From positions 496,001-560,000 of the forward strand of contig NZ_CP066802.1 in assembly GCF_016598775.1 (NCBI RefSeq): a stretch of DNA of 64,000 nucleotides, in the 5' to 3' direction. Position 1 is the stretch's first letter. Every line of letters starts with the position of its first letter. This DNA is from Actinomyces weissii (GTDB taxonomy: Bacteria; Actinomycetota; Actinomycetes; Actinomycetales; Actinomycetaceae). Shown one piece after another: positions 8,593 through 16,358 of the stretch. Position numbers and translations under genes: made by a program. The notes beneath the pieces are model-generated. The model was not told the DNA's origin. It worked only from the letters and a program-made list of their open reading frames with translations, and made no database searches.

Positions 8593-10080
8593 TCAGCCGA
8601 TGATCGGGCTGCCCTCGGGCATGCGGATCACGCGCCGACGCTCCCGCAGGGCCAGGGCGGAGGCCATGGTCATGGTGCCTACGCGCCCGATGTACATCAG
8701 GGCCACCAGCACGTACTTGGCGGTGTCGGGCAGGGCGGGGGTGATGCCGGTGGACAGGCCGACGGTGGCGAAGGCGCTGACGGTCTCGAAGAGGATCAGG
8801 TCCAGCTCCAGGTCGGTGAGCTGGAGGAGCAGGAGGGTGGCGGCCCCCACGGCGGTGGCCCCAATGAACACCACGGACACGGACAGGCGCACGGTGGACA
8901 GGCCGATGCGCCGTCCGTAGGCCTCGATGTCCTGGTCGCCTCGGGCCTCGGCGAGGATCGCCAGCACCAGCACGGCGAAGGTGGTGACCTTGATGCCCCC
9001 GGCGGTGGAGGCTGAGCCGCCACCGATGAACATGAGGATGTCCTGGAGGAACCAGGTGGTCTCCTGCATCTCGGAGGTGGGCACGGTGGCCAGGCCGGAG
9101 GAGCGGGCGTTGACCGAGCTGACCAGGGCGCTGAGCACCTTGCCGTGCAGGGGCAGCTGCCCGAAGGTGCTGGGGTTGTTCCACTCGAAGGCGCCGATGG
9201 CCACGGCCGCGAACAGGCTCAGCAGGCTGTAGGTGGCCAGGGTGAGCTTGGTGTGCAGGCTCCAGGCGCGGGGGCGCTTGTAACCGCGCACGACGTCCAG
9301 GATCACGGGGAAGCCCACGGCCCCGATAAAGGTGCCCAGGACGATGGGCAGGCACATCCACCAGTCGGTGGCGTGGGGCTCCAGGCCCTCCGGCATGATC
9401 ACGAAGCCCGCGTTGTTGAAGATGGACAGGGACATGAAGACGGCGTGCCAGGTGGCGCGCGGCAGGGGGAGGCCCAGGGTCAGGAAGCGGGGGAGCAGGG
9501 CGAGGCTCAGCAGCAGCTCCACCCCCAGGGAGGTGGCGATCACGGCGCGTAGCAGGCTGCCGACGTCGCCCAGGGAGGCGCGGGTCTCGGAGGCGGTGAG
9601 CATCCGCTGGGTCAGGCCCACGTGGCGGGAGACGGCCAGGGAGAGGATGGAGGCCAGGGTCATGACGCCCAGGCCGCCGATGGCTGCCCCCAGGATGATG
9701 GTGGCCTGCCCGAAGGGGGACCAGTAGGTGGCGGTGTCCACGGTGGTCAGGCCGGTGACGCAGACGGCGGAGGTGGCCTGGAACAGGGCGTCCACGAAGG
9801 GGGCGGAGGGCTGCCCGGGGGCGGTGGCCACCGGCAGGCTGAGCAGCCCGGTGATGACGGCGATGATCGAGCCGAAGATGAACAAGGCCAGGCGGGCGGG
9901 GGAGGTCCGGGCCGCCTTGGTCACGTAGCCGCGTGGGCTCAGGCGGGCGACGACGGCCCGCCAGCCGGTCGGCTTGCTGATGCGCGCGACCTGCCGGGGG
10001 CTGTGGTCGTCCTCCTCGCCGCTGCTGGGTAGCGGCAGGAGGTCGTCTTTCGTGGCGGGCACCTGGCTATTGTGGTGCAT
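8593..10080 (-). CDS. TrkH/KtrB family potassium uptake membrane protein
   Basis: The 495-residue protein is the ion-conducting subunit that pairs with the downstream TrkA. It has an approximately 80-residue hydrophilic N-terminus and then four membrane-pore-membrane repeats. The pore loops can be read: 'TSAVCVTGLTTVD', 'FNNAGFVI', 'NARSSGLATV' and 'SAFATVGLSTG', with the selectivity-filter glycines in place. Length fits the family. The ATG at 10080 has only a GAGG directly against it, so translation initiation may be leaderless or weak. The KtrB versus TrkH subfamily is not resolved. Confidence 0.93.
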   Translation of the reverse strand: MHHNSQVPATKDDLLPLPSSGEEDDHSPRQVARISKPTGWRAVVARLSPRGYVTKAARTSPARLALFIFGSIIAVITGLLSLPVATAPGQPSAPFVDALFQATSAVCVTGLTTVDTATYWSPFGQATIILGAAIGGLGVMTLASILSLAVSRHVGLTQRMLTASETRASLGDVGSLLRAVIATSLGVELLLSLALLPRFLTLGLPLPRATWHAVFMSLSIFNNAGFVIMPEGLEPHATDWWMCLPIVLGTFIGAVGFPVILDVVRGYKRPRAWSLHTKLTLATYSLLSLFAAVAIGAFEWNNPSTFGQLPLHGKVLSALVSSVNARSSGLATVPTSEMQETTWFLQDILMFIGGGSASTAGGIKVTTFAVLVLAILAEARGDQDIEAYGRRIGLSTVRLSVSVVFIGATAVGAATLLLLQLTDLELDLILFETVSAFATVGLSTGITPALPDTAKYVLVALMYIGRVGTMTMASALALRERRRVIRMPEGSPIIG

Positions 10081-10251
10081 CCTCGCAAGAACCGTGGCCT
10101 TGGTGGGGGTGGTACGTCCTGCCGCGGAGGGGTGGGGCCGGGGTTCCGAGCCTGGGGCGGGCCCGCTCCGGGAGCTGTACTGTGCTGGGCTGGGCGGACC
10201 GGAAGGTGCCTCTGTGACGAAAACACATCTATGCGATCCGTGTGACTGGGT

Positions 10252-10257
10252 TATATT
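10252..10257 (+). promoter_or_regulatory. Possible -10 element TATATT upstream of the HTH gene
   Basis: TATATT matches the -10 consensus at five of six positions in otherwise GC-rich DNA, about 90 nt before the start at 10349. No clear -35 is found at 17 bp. TGTGAC occurs twice just upstream (near 10213 and 10241) and could be a regulator site. Confidence 0.35.
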
Positions 10258-10348
10258 TGGGGAGGCCCTGTAGGTGCTGACCGACGGTCAGCGTGCCTGG
10301 CCGCATGTTCTATGCATCTGTTCGCCCTTGACGACGGGAAGTACACCC

Positions 10349-10594
10349 ATGCCTTCGGGTCTGCCTACCTCTGCGGCTGGCGTCGGCGCCGCGCCTGCCT
10401 TCTACACCGTGGCGGAAGTCGCCGCGATCCTGCGTGTCTCGAAGATGACGGTCTACCGCATGGTCCACTCCGGTGAGCTGGTGGCCATGCAGGTGGGGCG
10501 GTCCTTCCGGGTGCCGCAGCGGGCTGTGGAGGAGTACCTGTCGGCGGGCCTTGGTGACTGGGGCCACGGGGATCAGGCGGTTACGGGCTCCTGA
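10349..10594 (+). CDS. Small excisionase-type helix-turn-helix protein
   Basis: This 81-residue protein is a MerR/excisionase-like (HTH_17) DNA-binding protein. The signature 'YTVAEVAAILRVSKMTVYRMVHSGELVAMQVGRSFRVP' region spans residues 18-60, including the usual recognition helix and the wing residue pattern GRSFRVP. The ATG at 10349 has GGGAAG 7-8 nt upstream; an in-frame start at 10274 would add 25 unconserved residues. Such single-domain proteins are commonly encoded immediately before the bS22 gene in actinobacteria, as here (141 bp gap). Its targets are unknown; BldC-type developmental regulators share this fold. Confidence 0.85.
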   Translation: MPSGLPTSAAGVGAAPAFYTVAEVAAILRVSKMTVYRMVHSGELVAMQVGRSFRVPQRAVEEYLSAGLGDWGHGDQAVTGS

Positions 10595-10735
10595 GAGCCG
10601 TTAGAATCGCCCGGTCACTGTGTGGCCGGTGCCTGCGTGCGCCAGCGCGCCGCCGGTCGACACCCCGAGAAGACCACGGCCGGACCGGCACGGGCCAACC
10701 GGGCTCCAGCCCACCACGAATACTGAGGAGATCTC

Positions 10736-10834
10736 ATGGGATCCGTCATCAAGAAGCGCCGCAAGCGTATGGCCAAGAAGAAGCACCGCAAGCTTCTGCG
10801 TAAGACCCGTCACCAGCGTCGTAACAAGAAGTGA
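10736..10834 (+). CDS. bS22 / AURKAIP1-COX24 domain ribosomal peptide
   Basis: A 32-residue peptide begins MGSVIKKRRKRMAKKKH and ends RHQRRNKK; 20 of the 32 residues are Lys or Arg. It belongs to the AURKAIP1/COX24 domain family found across actinobacteria and identified as protein bS22 of the mycobacterial 30S subunit. GAGGAG at 10725-10730 lies 5 nt before the ATG. A good terminator follows at 10853. The gene is below usual length cut-offs and easily missed. Confidence 0.92.
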   Translation: MGSVIKKRRKRMAKKKHRKLLRKTRHQRRNKK

Positions 10835-10852
10835 CACGTCCTGCGTGACCGT

Positions 10853-10890
10853 AGGGCCCCGAGCCGAGCCGAGCCTCAGCCCGGGGCCCT
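10853..10890 (+). terminator. Terminator after the bS22 gene
   Basis: AGGGCCCCG (10853-10861) pairs with CGGGGCCCT (10882-10890), a perfect 9-bp GC-rich stem followed by CCTTCTG. The 20-nt loop contains GAGCC repeats. The poor T tract is usual for GC-rich actinobacteria. Confidence 0.55.
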
Positions 10891-10946
10891 CCTTCTGTCC
10901 ACACCCTCCCCGCCTCCCCCGCCTCCCTTCCCGCCCTCCCTCCGAC

Positions 10947-11005
10947 TTGTGCATTTCGGCGCGAGTTGTGCCGGAATACCGCACCTCTCGCGCCGAAATG
11001 CACAA
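10947..11005. repeat. Repeated intergenic palindrome, copy 1
   Basis: TTGTGCATTTCGGCGCGAG (10947-10965) is followed after 21 nt by its exact reverse complement (10987-11005). The loop itself contains a smaller GTGC...GCAC helix. A near-identical element lies at 42641-42701 after rpoC. The shared arms in two unrelated intergenic sites show this is a dispersed repeat and not a gene-specific terminator. Confidence 0.8.
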
Positions 11006-11073
11006 CTGGGGAGAGGGGCGCCCGACGCCGTCGCCTATCCTGACGGCCGCCACCACCACCCACAGGAGCCCAG

Positions 11074-12417
11074 ATGACCCAGCCGCCCAGCCCCCAGCAG
11101 GACGCCTTCCCCCAGGCCTCAGGCATCCTGCCCGTCTACGCGGACAACGCCTCCTGCGAGATGCCCATGACGGACGGCCCCGCGGACCCCAGCACCTGGC
11201 CCGCGCCGGTGGAGTCCCTGGCCCACCAGGTCGGCACCGTCCCCGCCCCCACCACCCTGGCGGAGCTGACCACCCTGCGCGTCGGCGGGCCGGTGGGCGG
11301 CTACGTGGAGGCCAGCACGGAGGCGGAGCTGATCGACGCCGTCCGCCAGGCCGACGCCGCAGGCACCCCTTTGCTGGTCATCGGCGGCGGCTCCAACATC
11401 CTCGCCTCCGACGCCGGCTTCGCGGGGCTGGTGGTCCGTGATGCCCGCAGCCAGGTGCGCCTGCTCTCCGACGACCGCTGCGGCGGCGTCGAGATAGAGG
11501 TCACCGCGGGCACCACCTGGGACGACCTGGTGCGGGAGGCCGTGGCCAGCCAGTGGGGCGGCTTCGCCCCGCTGTCCGGCATCCCTGGCACGGTGGGGGC
11601 CGCCCCGGTGCAGAACATCGGCGCCTACGGGGCGGAGGTCGCTGAGCTGATCGCCTCCGTGCGCGCCTGGGACCGTGCCCAGGGCCGCCCCGTCCACCTG
11701 CCGCTGAGCTCCCTGGCCCTGAGCTACCGTGACTCGGCCCTGAAGCGCTCCCTGACCGACGCCACCGTAGGGGGCGGACGCACCTGGGGCCCCACCGGCC
11801 GCTGGGTGGTGCTGCAGGTGGTCTTCGCCGTGCGGCAGGCCACCTTGTCCGGTCCGGTCGCCTACAAGCAGCTGGCCCAGGCTCTCGGCGTGGAGCTGGG
11901 GCAGCGCGCCCCCATGCGGCAGGTGCGGGAGGCGGTGCTGGAGCTGCGCCGCTCCAAGGGCATGGTCCTGGACCCGAGCGACCACGACACCTGGAGCGCG
12001 GGCTCCTTCTTCACCAACCCGGTCCTGGACGCCGCCCAGGCCCGCGCGCTTCCCGACGACGCCCCCCGCTTCCCGGTGGCGGACCACTCCCGGGCCACCA
12101 GCGCCGGGGGGGTGCCGGTGGTGGAGGGGCTGGTCAAGACCTCTGCCGCCTGGCTGATCGACCACGCGGGCTTCTCCAAGGGCTGGGCCCTGCCCGCCAG
12201 CTCCGCCGCTGCTGCTGCTGCCGACGCCGTCGCCGCGCCTCCGGCGGCCCCTGCCACCCCGGCAGCGAGCCTGTCTACCAAGCACGTCCTGGCCCTGACC
12301 AACCGGGGCGGCGCCCAGGCCGCGGACCTGGCCCGGCTGCGCGACGCCGTCGTGGACGGCGTGCGTGAGCGCTACGGCATCACCCTGGTGCCGGAGCCGG
12401 TGCACGTGGGCTGGTGA
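11074..12417 (+). CDS. murB: UDP-N-acetylmuramate dehydrogenase MurB, with Ala/Pro insertion
   Basis: MurB reduces UDP-GlcNAc-enolpyruvate to UDP-MurNAc in peptidoglycan synthesis, using FAD and NADPH. The 447-residue protein is longer than most MurB. It shows LTTLRVGGP and GGGSNIL (FAD binding), GIPGTVGAAPVQNIGAYG, YRDSALK, the catalytic-serine motif SAGSFFTNP, and SAAWLIDHAGFSKG. Between FSKG and the closing LSTKHVLALTNRGGAQA lies about 30 residues of Ala/Pro-rich insert (about 12184-12276) in domain III, where other MurBs have a short turn. An N-terminal extension of about 45 residues is also unusual. AGGAG at 11064-11068 supports the ATG at 11074. Confidence 0.95.
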   Translation: MTQPPSPQQDAFPQASGILPVYADNASCEMPMTDGPADPSTWPAPVESLAHQVGTVPAPTTLAELTTLRVGGPVGGYVEASTEAELIDAVRQADAAGTPLLVIGGGSNILASDAGFAGLVVRDARSQVRLLSDDRCGGVEIEVTAGTTWDDLVREAVASQWGGFAPLSGIPGTVGAAPVQNIGAYGAEVAELIASVRAWDRAQGRPVHLPLSSLALSYRDSALKRSLTDATVGGGRTWGPTGRWVVLQVVFAVRQATLSGPVAYKQLAQALGVELGQRAPMRQVREAVLELRRSKGMVLDPSDHDTWSAGSFFTNPVLDAAQARALPDDAPRFPVADHSRATSAGGVPVVEGLVKTSAAWLIDHAGFSKGWALPASSAAAAAADAVAAPPAAPATPAASLSTKHVLALTNRGGAQAADLARLRDAVVDGVRERYGITLVPEPVHVGW

Positions 12418-12422
12418 GCCAG

Positions 12423-12458
12423 CCCGGCTGCTCCAGCCGGCCCGGCTGCCCCAGCCGG
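12423..12458. repeat. Tandem 18-bp repeat after murB
   Basis: Two adjacent 18-bp copies of CCCGGCTGCTCCAGCCGG differ by one base (T to C). Each can fold into a short CCGGCT/AGCCGG hairpin. Related CCCGGCTGCTCCGGCC sequence recurs near 12565. The 243-bp gap to the next gene is otherwise low-complexity C-rich DNA with no clear signal. Confidence 0.5.
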
Positions 12459-12660
12459 AGCATCAGCCCTGGCTCCCGGCGCCCAGCCCAGCTTCTCCTG
12501 TCAGCCTGCCAGTCCTGGCCATTGGTCCGCACAGGGCCCCGGCTAGAGCGCCCTGGCCACCAGCCCGGCTGCTCCGGCCAGCCCGCACCGGGTGCCGGCC
12601 CCTCAGCCCGGCCAAACCCCTCCCCGTACTCCCCAGCAACCCCCATCCTGCGATAAGTCA

Positions 12661-13599
12661 ATGTCTGTCAAGTCTTCCAACTCCGGCACGCCCTTCTCCC
12701 AGCTGGCACCGGGTCTGGTCCTCGTGGCCGTGGCCCTGGTGTGGGGCTCCTCCTTCACCCTTACCAAGGATCTGCTGGCGCGCCTCCCCGCACTGGACTT
12801 CCTGGGCCTGCGCTTCGGTATCGCCGCCGTCCTGGGGGCGGTGGCCCTGCTGCCACGGCTGCGGCGCGCCGACGCCGGGACCTGGGGGCGTGGCCTGGCG
12901 CTGGGCGGCATCTACGGGGTCTCCCAGGTGCTGCAGACCTATGGCCTGGAGCGGGCCTCGGCCTCCGTCTCCGGATTCCTGACGGCGCTGTACGTGGTGG
13001 GCACCCCGCTGGTGGCCTGGATGCTGTGGCGCATCCGTCCGGCCCGCTCCACCTTGCTGGCGGTGCTGCTGGCGCTCGCGGGGGCCGCGGTGCTGGGGCT
13101 GTCCGGGCTGCACGTGGGCCTGGGGGAGCTGCTGCTGGTGGGTGGGGCCGTCGGCTACTCCTTCCACGTGGCCCTGATGGGCCGGTGGAGCGTGGGGCGC
13201 GACGCGATGGCGCTGGGGGCGATCCAGATGATCGCTCTGGGGGTGCTGCACCTGCTGCTGGCCCTGCCGGGAGGTGTGGTGCTGCCGCAGGGTCCCCGGG
13301 AGTGGGGGCTGCTGCTGTTCCTGTCGGTGGTGGTGGGACTGGTGGCTCTGCTGGGGCAGACCTGGGCGCAGGCGCATATGGAGGCGGCCCGGGCGGCGGT
13401 CATCATGGCCCTGGAGCCGGTGTTCTCGGCGGCCTTCGCGGTTGTGCTGGGGGGTGAGCCGGTCACCGTGCGCCTGCTGGTGGGCGGCAGCCTGATATTC
13501 GCGGCCTCGGTGGTGGCTGAGCTGGCTCCTCTGATCCGACGGCGCCGCCTGGTCGCGGACCTGCGGGCGCTGGGCACCTCGGCACCCACCTACGGTTGA
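12661..13599 (+). CDS. EamA/DMT superfamily transporter
   Basis: The 312-residue protein consists of two EamA repeats, ten predicted membrane helices in all, typical of drug/metabolite transporters that export amino acids, nucleobases or other small molecules. The first repeat opens with 'LVWGSSFTLTKDLLARLPALDFLGLR', the usual EamA motif; the second ends with 'MALEPVFSAAFAVVLGGEP', also diagnostic. The ATG at 12661 is chosen because the preceding 23 residues are Pro/Gln-rich and outside the family. No ribosome site is evident. The substrate is unknown. It converges with the adenosine deaminase-like gene. Confidence 0.9.
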   Translation: MSVKSSNSGTPFSQLAPGLVLVAVALVWGSSFTLTKDLLARLPALDFLGLRFGIAAVLGAVALLPRLRRADAGTWGRGLALGGIYGVSQVLQTYGLERASASVSGFLTALYVVGTPLVAWMLWRIRPARSTLLAVLLALAGAAVLGLSGLHVGLGELLLVGGAVGYSFHVALMGRWSVGRDAMALGAIQMIALGVLHLLLALPGGVVLPQGPREWGLLLFLSVVVGLVALLGQTWAQAHMEAARAAVIMALEPVFSAAFAVVLGGEPVTVRLLVGGSLIFAASVVAELAPLIRRRRLVADLRALGTSAPTYG

Positions 13600-13606
13600 C
13601 GGCGCG

Positions 13607-13724
13607 GGCTGCGCGGGGCTCCCTTCAGGTCTACGCCGAGCCACCCGGTCCGAGCGGGCCACCTGGGCTGTGCGGGGCTCCCTTCAGGTCTACGCCGGGC
13701 CACCCGGTCCGAGCGGGCCACCTG
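13607..13724. repeat. 59-bp tandem duplication in a convergent intergenic region
   Basis: Positions 13607-13665 and 13666-13724 are adjacent copies of the same 59-bp unit with two substitutions (13612 C versus 13671 T; 13639 A versus 13698 G). The unit holds small CCCG/CGGG inverted repeats. It fills most of the gap between the convergent DMT and adenosine deaminase-like genes and may affect termination. Confidence 0.85.
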
Positions 13725-13765
13725 GACCGGCAGAGCCACTCAGGTCAGCACAGACCGCCGTCCTC

Positions 13766-14815
13766 TCAGCCCCGGGCCGCCTCCGCCTCCCCCTCGGTCT
13801 GCGGCGCAGCCAGCCAGGCGTCCACCTCCGCCAGCCACCGGCGCTTGGAGCCCTCTGTGGCCAGTGAGGCCCGGATAGAGCCCCGGGCCAGCTCCGCCAG
13901 GGCGGCGTCGTCCAGCCCCTGGCCCCGGGCGATCTCGTACTGGTCCACCAGCCGGGAGTGGAACAGCAGCGGGTCGTCAGCACCTAGCGCCACCTGCGCA
14001 CCGTGCGCGCGCAGCACCCCCAGGGGCACGTCGCCCGGCTCGTGGTACACCCCCAGGCACACGTTGGAGGCGGGGCACACCTCCAGGCTTATGCCGGCCT
14101 CCACCACCTGGTCCAGCAGGGCGGGGTCCTCGCTGAGCCGCACCCCGTGGCCCAGGCGCGTGGGGGCCAGGGCGGAGACCACCGCCCGCACGTGCTCGGG
14201 CCCCAGCAGCTCCCCGCCGTGGGGCAGCGAGGCCAGCCCCGCCCGCCGAGCGATCGCGAAGGCCGCCGCCCAGGAGGAGGTGTCTCCGGCCCGCTCGTCG
14301 TTGGACAGGCCGAAGCCCACCACCTGCCCGGGCCCTTCCCCGGCGTGGCGCACCGCCAGTCGCGCCAGGGTGCGTGCGTCCAGGGGGTGGCGTATCCGGG
14401 AGGCCGCCACGACCACCGCCACCTCCACGCCGCTGAGCAGCGTGGCCTGCTGGGCGGCGTCCAGGATGATCTCCAGGGCGGGGGTCAGACCGCCCACGTA
14501 GGGGGCGTAGGAGGTGGGATCCACCTGGATCTCCAGGCGCCGGGAGCCTTCGGCGGCGTCGTCCAGGGCGGCCTCCAGCACCAGGCGGCGCATGATCTCC
14601 TCGCTGCGCACCAGGGCGCGTGCGGTGTCGTAGGAGCGCTGGAAGCGGAACCAGCCGCGGTGGTCGGCCGGGACGTGCAGCGGGTCGCCGTCGATGAATG
14701 AGGCTGGCAGGCGGGTGCGGGTGGCGGAGGCCAGCTCGACCAGCGTGTCCAGGCGCATGGACCCGGTGAAGTGCAGGTGCAGGTGCGCCTTGGGCAGCTT
14801 GGCTAGGTCACGCAT
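13766..14815 (-). CDS. Adenosine deaminase-family aminohydrolase
   Basis: Members hydrolyse the amino group of adenosine or related purines with a single zinc. The 349-residue protein has the metal-binding HLHLHFTG motif at about residues 11-18 (classical enzymes read HLHLDG), 'LSNDE' with the catalytic Glu, 'LPHGGE' (usually HAGE), 'RLGHG', 'CPASN' and 'LGADDP' with the metal-binding Asp. All catalytic residues are therefore present, but several motif neighbours differ from standard Add. The HFTGSM version is typical of an actinobacterial subgroup, so adenosine as substrate is likely but not certain. The ATG at 14815 is preceded at 7 nt by a -10 element, suggesting a leaderless mRNA. Confidence 0.88.
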   Translation of the reverse strand: MRDLAKLPKAHLHLHFTGSMRLDTLVELASATRTRLPASFIDGDPLHVPADHRGWFRFQRSYDTARALVRSEEIMRRLVLEAALDDAAEGSRRLEIQVDPTSYAPYVGGLTPALEIILDAAQQATLLSGVEVAVVVAASRIRHPLDARTLARLAVRHAGEGPGQVVGFGLSNDERAGDTSSWAAAFAIARRAGLASLPHGGELLGPEHVRAVVSALAPTRLGHGVRLSEDPALLDQVVEAGISLEVCPASNVCLGVYHEPGDVPLGVLRAHGAQVALGADDPLLFHSRLVDQYEIARGQGLDDAALAELARGSIRASLATEGSKRRWLAEVDAWLAAPQTEGEAEAARG

Positions 14816-14822
14816 GTGCCGG

Positions 14823-14828
14823 ATTGTG
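14823..14828 (-). promoter_or_regulatory. -10 element CACAAT for leaderless adenosine deaminase-like transcript
   Basis: Read on the minus strand, CACAAT ends 7 nt before the ATG at 14815 and there is no Shine-Dalgarno sequence. The same hexamer is the proposed -10 of tkt. The spacing predicts transcription starting at the initiation codon. Confidence 0.4.
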
Positions 14829-14947
14829 CCACGTAGTCCCCCGGTTAATTCGCCGAGCGCGTACGGGCGGGATTTCACGGCGGAGATGGGCACCAGAGCC
14901 CGCTCTCCTGGAGTGCATCTGCCTGCGCGTAGGGCAGACTTGTCCCC

Positions 14948-16210
14948 ATGGACAATGCGTTGGCAGGACGAGAGGCACAGGACGTCTCTCTGCTGACGGG
15001 CCCGCGCGCCGCCTCAGTGCTCGCCGCGGCCCTGGCCCCCGCCCAACAGACCCTGGTGTCCTGGCGCGTCCACTCCGTGCACCACCGCCCCGGCGCGGGG
15101 GTGTCCGTGGGATACACGGCGCTGGTTGACTTCCCGGAGGGCTACCGGGCCACCGAGTACCTGTTCGCGACGACGGCGCGCCTGTCCAACCCCGGCTCGC
15201 CCCATCTGGTGCGGGTGGCGCCGGTGGAGGGCGCCGGTCCGACCATCCACGTCTGGCGCCACCCGGCGGACCCGGAGCTGCCCGCCCTGACGGTGGCCTG
15301 CACCCCCTCGGCCCTGGGGGCCCGGCTGGGGACCGCCGTGAGCGTGGAGGTGGTGGTCTACCGGCCCACCAGGCGGGCGGTGCTGCGCGTGACCTACCCG
15401 GACTCCTCCACCGCCTACGCCAAGGTGCTGCGCCCCTCCCAGGCCCTGCCCTTCGTGCAGCGCCACCGGCTGCTGGAGATCGCGAACGTGCCGGCACCTC
15501 GGGTCCTGCGGGAGGACCCGGACGGCTTCGTGCTGCTGTCCACGGGCACGGGCACCCCCTTGTCCGGGCTGCTGGCCGCGGGCATGGACGAGGCGCAGGC
15601 CACGCGGGTCTTTGGCGCGCTCACGGGGCTGCTGGACTCCCTGCCGGCTGAGGCGGTGCGGCTGCCGCGGCGTCCGGCCTGGTCGGAGCGCGTGCGCCAC
15701 TACGCCCACGCTGCCGCCACCGTGCTGCCGCAGTGCGCCGCCCGCACCCAGGCGGTGGCGGACGGCGTCGTGGAGCTGATGGCCCGTACCGACCCGGGGC
15801 CGGTGGTGCCGGTCCACGGTGACTTCTATGAGGCCAACGTCCTCATGGACGGCGAGCAGGTCTCCTGCCTGCTGGACGTGGACTCCCTGGGACCCGGCCA
15901 CCGTGTGGACGACCTGGCCTGCCTGCTGGGGCACGTAAGCATCCTGGACCACCTGGCTCCCGCCTCCTACCCCTTCCTGCGCCCGTCGGTGGACACCTGG
16001 ACCCGCCTGGCGGACCTGCAGGCGGACCCGGTGGCGCTGCGGGCCCGCTGCGCGGGGGTGGTGCTGTCCCTGGTGGCGGGCGCCCGCCGGGAGGACGGCG
16101 GGGCCTGGCGGGCTGACGCGGAGGGCCGCCTGGCGCGCGCCGAGCTGTGGCTGGCTGAGGCCCGCGAGATCGACACCCGCCGCGCGCCCCACTCCGCCCC
16201 GGTGGTCTGA
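14948..16210 (+). CDS. APH-fold phosphotransferase family protein
   Basis: The 420-residue soluble protein ends in an aminoglycoside-phosphotransferase/choline-kinase type domain. The catalytic loop HGDFYEANVL (about residue 295) supplies the catalytic Asp and the metal-binding Asn, and LLDVDSLGPGHRVDDLACLLGH supplies the second metal-binding Asp and the helix after it. The first 150 residues are a less familiar N-lobe region. Such genes phosphorylate hydroxyls of small metabolites; nothing here points to an antibiotic. A strong ribosome site is missing upstream of the ATG at 14948. It is divergent from the adenosine deaminase-like gene with 132 bp between. Confidence 0.82.
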   Translation: MDNALAGREAQDVSLLTGPRAASVLAAALAPAQQTLVSWRVHSVHHRPGAGVSVGYTALVDFPEGYRATEYLFATTARLSNPGSPHLVRVAPVEGAGPTIHVWRHPADPELPALTVACTPSALGARLGTAVSVEVVVYRPTRRAVLRVTYPDSSTAYAKVLRPSQALPFVQRHRLLEIANVPAPRVLREDPDGFVLLSTGTGTPLSGLLAAGMDEAQATRVFGALTGLLDSLPAEAVRLPRRPAWSERVRHYAHAAATVLPQCAARTQAVADGVVELMARTDPGPVVPVHGDFYEANVLMDGEQVSCLLDVDSLGPGHRVDDLACLLGHVSILDHLAPASYPFLRPSVDTWTRLADLQADPVALRARCAGVVLSLVAGARREDGGAWRADAEGRLARAELWLAEAREIDTRRAPHSAPVV

Positions 16211-16358
16211 GGCCGGACGGCGGCGCCGGGGCGGTGAAACCCGCCTGACACAGACCGGCGGCTAGTTTGGGCGGTTCGAGCGCAGGCCGGAGCGCTCGGG
16301 CGGGCACCTGGGAACCACTCGGGCGCCCGCGCTCCCCGACGTCCAGACAGGTCAGCCG

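Noticed and set aside
10213..10246. CRP-like site formed by the TGTGA motifs upstream of the HTH gene
   Set aside because: The half-site spacing is 5 instead of 6 bp and the second half deviates from TCACA, so the match is not convincing.
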